Source: Desulfobulbaceae bacterium
GTDB taxonomy: Bacteria; Desulfobacterota; Desulfobulbia; Desulfobulbales; SURF-16
DNA length: 64,000 nucleotides
Assembly (NCBI GenBank): GCA_024637145.1
Contig: JAGXFQ010000041.1
Location: 62,001 to 126,000 of the forward strand
Direction: 5' to 3'
Positions 61,485 to 64,000 of this stretch are shown piece after piece. The notes under the pieces were generated by a model. It was not told the DNA's origin. It did not search any database and saw only the letters and a list, made by a program, of their open reading frames with translations. A program made the position numbers and the translations under genes. The number at the start of each line of letters is the position of its first letter. Position 1 is the stretch's first letter.

Positions 61485-62093
61485 AACAAACTCCTTGAAG
61501 GATGGCCTGCGGCTTTTGACCGGACCAGCATGTTTTTTTTTTAAGGGCTAGAAGATCAAGAAAATAACACAGAAGCCGCAGTGGTCAAGGCACAAAGTGT
61601 ACGGCACCGAGAAAAGCACCCAATCCGGGATGTTGGCTACGGAGAAGGAGAGGGGCGAGTCTGTCTGGGCAAGAAGGGTGGGGTTTTGCGTCTCTGGCCA
61701 GCGCCATGAGCGCTTCTTGAGAAAGATGTACCGTCAATTGTACGCCGCAAACGGCAATCTTCAGTAATTCTCATAGAAAGAGCCTATTGGTGAAGGAACT
61801 GCAGGGCAAAAGGCCTTGGTGTTGCCACTGTTATCTTGACAAATGACCCTGAAAAACATACATATGAGCATTTTTGTTGGGTATCCTGCCTGGTTTCAAA
61901 AAAAAGGATGAGAAGAGGTCCTGCAGCCTGGGTCTGTGCCGGATATGGTGATAAAACATATTCTCTCGTGGCTCCCTGTCACCATCCGGGCCGCTCTGGG
62001 CGGTTTCGGCCACCTCCTTAGGAACCATTTCGGCGGACAGGAAAAAAAACGATATGAACGCCTGTCAAAGGCAGATGCGCAAGGTGAAAAAAG
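61485..62093. other. Intergenic region before hisI
   Basis: About 600 bp between divergent FKBP and hisI genes. A sigma70-like promoter lies at 61836-61864. The following 230-base leader shows no run of histidine codons, so a classic his attenuator is not evident. Frames on both strands (61831-62028, 61836-62021) mirror each other and are unsupported. Confidence 0.45.
61836..61864 (+). promoter_or_regulatory. Sigma70-type promoter upstream of hisI
   Basis: TTGACA (61836-61841), 17-base spacer, TACATA (61859-61864). Spacing and -35 are ideal; the -10 departs at two positions. It would give a leader of about 230 bases before hisI. Confidence 0.5.
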
Positions 62094-62471
62094 ATGATTA
62101 AGCTTCGTTTTGACAAGGGTGACGGCCTGTTGCCTGCCATAGCACAGGATTATGCCACCGGCCAGATTTTGATGCTGGCCTATATAAATGAAGAGGCCTG
62201 GCAAAAAACCCTTGAGACTGGTAAGGCTCATTATTGGAGTCGTTCCCGCAGCAAGTTATGGCTCAAGGGCGAATCATCCGGCCATCTGCAGCTCATTAAA
62301 GAAGTTTTAGTTGATTGTGATGAAGACACCGTGGTTTTCAAGGTGGAACAGCTTGGCAAGGCCGCCTGTCATAAGGGCTATCCCAGCTGTTTTTTCCGGA
62401 CCGTGACAGGTGCTGAGCTTAAGAAAAATCAGGAAACTGTGTTTGATCCACAGGAGGTATATAAGAAATGA
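62094..62471 (+). CDS. hisI: Phosphoribosyl-AMP cyclohydrolase
   Basis: 125 residues, third step of histidine synthesis (ring opening of PR-AMP). Motifs: [38 protein letters not shown], then the metal ligands in [11 protein letters not shown] and the zinc cysteine region [11 protein letters not shown]. No fused HisE domain is present. Overlaps hisG by ATGA, so translation is coupled. A weak aaggtgaaaaaa site precedes the ATG. Confidence 0.95.
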   Translation: MIKLRFDKGDGLLPAIAQDYATGQILMLAYINEEAWQKTLETGKAHYWSRSRSKLWLKGESSGHLQLIKEVLVDCDEDTVVFKVEQLGKAACHKGYPSCFFRTVTGAELKKNQETVFDPQEVYKK

Positions 62472-63343
62472 ATATCTTGAAGTTGGGTCTTCCCAAGGGC
62501 AGCCTTGAGAAACCCACCATGGAGCTTTTTGCGAAATCAGGCTGGCGCATAAAACCTGCCTCCCGTAATTATTTCCCTGAGGTGGATGACCCGGAGATTT
62601 CCTGTTCCATCTGCCGCCCTCAGGAGATGAGCCGCTACGTGGAAGATGGTCTGCTTGACTGCGGCATCACCGGCAAGGACTGGATTCTTGAAAATCAGTC
62701 TGATGTGGAGGTGATTGCCGATCTGATTTACTCAAAGGTGAGCCGCAGACCCACCCGCTGGGTCATCGCGGTCCCCGGTGATTCTCCGATCAAATGCCTT
62801 GAAGATCTTGAGGGCAAGATCATTGCCACCGAACTTGTGGGCTACTCCACCCGTTTTTTTCAGGAGCGTGGCATCAACGTCGATATTGAATTTTCCTGGG
62901 GCGCCACCGAGGCCAAGGTTGTTTCCGGTCTCGCTGATGCCATTGTTGAGGTCACGGAAACAGAGTCAACCATCCGGGCCCATGGTCTGCGCGTTATCTA
63001 CGAGATGATGACCTCCAACACCCAGTTCATCGTGAACAAGAAGGCGTGGGCGGATCCCTGGAAGCGGGAGAAGGTCGAAAATATCTCCATTCTTCTGCAG
63101 GGCGCTTTGCGGGCTGAAAATATCGTTGGTCTGAAGATGAATGTGCCTGAGGAGAGCCTGGAGACCGTGATCGCGGCCCTGCCCAGCATGAACGCCCCCA
63201 CCATTGCCCCTCTCTATACGAAAAATTGGTACTCAGTGGAAACGGTTATCTCCGAGCATGAGGTGCGGGATCTTGTGCCCAGGCTGCTTAAGGTCGGGGC
63301 CCAGGGTATTGTCGAGTATGTGCTCAACAAGGTAATTTACTAA
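62468..63343 (+). CDS. hisG: ATP phosphoribosyltransferase, long form
   Basis: 291 residues, the first committed step of histidine synthesis. The catalytic domain includes [27 protein letters not shown], the PRPP-binding region with [19 protein letters not shown], and [12 protein letters not shown]. The C-terminal 75 residues (after about 215) form the HisG_C regulatory domain that binds histidine, so this is the hexameric long form and no HisZ is needed. Overlaps hisI by 4 bp; engB follows after 17 bp. Confidence 0.95.
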   Translation: MNILKLGLPKGSLEKPTMELFAKSGWRIKPASRNYFPEVDDPEISCSICRPQEMSRYVEDGLLDCGITGKDWILENQSDVEVIADLIYSKVSRRPTRWVIAVPGDSPIKCLEDLEGKIIATELVGYSTRFFQERGINVDIEFSWGATEAKVVSGLADAIVEVTETESTIRAHGLRVIYEMMTSNTQFIVNKKAWADPWKREKVENISILLQGALRAENIVGLKMNVPEESLETVIAALPSMNAPTIAPLYTKNWYSVETVISEHEVRDLVPRLLKVGAQGIVEYVLNKVIY

Positions 63344-63360
63344 ATGCAGGAACGATACGT

Positions 63361-63951
63361 ATGAGTCATTGGTCCCAGGGTCAGATATCCTTTGTAAAAA
63401 GTGTCTATAAGACCGCCAATCTCCCAGATCTTGATTTGCCGGAGATCGCCTTTGCCGGCCGCTCCAATGTCGGCAAATCCAGTCTGATCAACAAGATGGT
63501 TAATAGACGGAATCTGGTCAAGGTGAGTGCCCGTCCCGGCAAAACCCAGGCCCTCAACTATTTTCTGGCCGACAACCAGCTCTACCTGGTGGACCTGCCT
63601 GGCTATGGTTATGCCAAGGTGCCCAGGAAGCTGAAAAATGACTGGCAGGGGTTGATCAGTTCCTATCTGGTGAGCCGGGTCAGCCTGCGCTGCGTGGTGG
63701 TCATCGTCGATATCAGGCACGAATTGAAGGATCTGGATCTTGATTTGGTTTCCTGGCTGCGCAGCCAGGGTATTCCGCATCTGGTTGTCTATACCAAAAT
63801 AGATAAGTTAAAGCGTGGCCAGCAGCTACTCCAGGCAACGCTCCTTGATGCCGGGCTCGGGGTCCGGCCTGAGGAGCGTGTCCTGTTCAGTGCAAAAACG
63901 GGGGAAGGCAGGGAAAATCTTATCTCTCTGCTTGACCAGTTTCTTGCGTAG
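63361..63951 (+). CDS. engB: Ribosome biogenesis GTPase EngB/YsxC
   Basis: 196 residues. GTPase boxes: G1 AGRSNVGKSS, G2 region SARPGKTQ, G3 DLPGYG, G4 TKIDKL and G5 SAKTGEG. Needed for late 50S subunit assembly and for division in some bacteria. Family hallmark is VDLPGYGYAKVP. Standard length. It lies 17 bp after hisG. Beyond it, GGAGG at about 63990 suggests another gene starting just outside the window. Confidence 0.95.
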   Translation: MSHWSQGQISFVKSVYKTANLPDLDLPEIAFAGRSNVGKSSLINKMVNRRNLVKVSARPGKTQALNYFLADNQLYLVDLPGYGYAKVPRKLKNDWQGLISSYLVSRVSLRCVVVIVDIRHELKDLDLDLVSWLRSQGIPHLVVYTKIDKLKRGQQLLQATLLDAGLGVRPEERVLFSAKTGEGRENLISLLDQFLA

Positions 63952-64000
63952 TGGTTTAGTGGCGCCATCTACTTAAGAAGAATGTGAAGGAGGGACTCTA

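Noticed and set aside
1-64000. CRISPR array, insertion sequence or prophage
   Set aside because: No regularly spaced repeats, transposase, integrase or phage structural genes were found.

Overview
This 64 kb window looks like a chromosomal segment of an anaerobic sulfate- or sulfur-metabolising member of the Desulfobacterota, most plausibly near the Desulfobulbales. The clues are a DsrC/TusE-family protein, three groups of periplasmic multiheme cytochrome / ferredoxin / NrfD-type quinone-reactive membrane proteins, several PAS sensors and sigma54-type regulators, and a Gram-negative envelope (porin, AsmA-like DUF748 protein). The taxonomic call is inference; no rRNA is present.

Layout. 1-6.5 kb (mostly minus strand): a modular DNA repeat, a small helical protein, a DsrC-like protein that has lost both canonical redox cysteines, an operon of exported nickel superoxide dismutase - MarC membrane protein - DHH/DHHA2 phosphoesterase, a porin and a MOSC protein. 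6.6-12.6 kb: a radical SAM / YcaO-TPR pair, a UPF0462 protein, a universal stress protein group and a thioredoxin-like protein. 12.8-19.8 kb: an endonuclease Q-like PHP protein, a thioredoxin-reductase-like flavoprotein, tadA, tRNA-Ser, SRP RNA, then dnaX - ybaB - recR and tRNA-Val. dnaX carries an A9 slippage run that would yield a short gamma subunit. 20-28 kb: thrS - infC (AUU start) - rpmI - rplT - pheS - pheT - ihfA - merR, then tRNA-Pro.

28.6-52 kb is the accessory, energy-metabolism part: a PAS histidine kinase / sigma54 response regulator pair, ftsH, a pentaheme cytochrome / Tat ferredoxin / NrfD operon (HybAB- or HmcBC-like, without hydrogenase), an orphan membrane histidine kinase, a second ftsH, then two parallel modules each made of a tiny membrane protein, a NrfD protein, an intergenic hairpin and a MerR regulator with a shared C-terminal PCW-AEC cysteine motif. 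Between the two lie a triple-Cys-PAS sigma54-type regulator with an altered GAFTGA loop, a PilZ protein, and a Tat ferredoxin plus triheme cytochrome resembling the J, O and P parts of DsrMKJOP. Several long perfect palindromes punctuate this region.

52-64 kb returns to mixed genes: a 3D-domain lipoprotein, a giant DUF748 protein, an acyltransferase, LD-carboxypeptidase, coaX, cutA with a coupled zinc-ribbon microprotein, thiD with an FKBP isomerase, and hisI - hisG - engB running off the right edge. No CRISPR array, IS element or prophage was seen.
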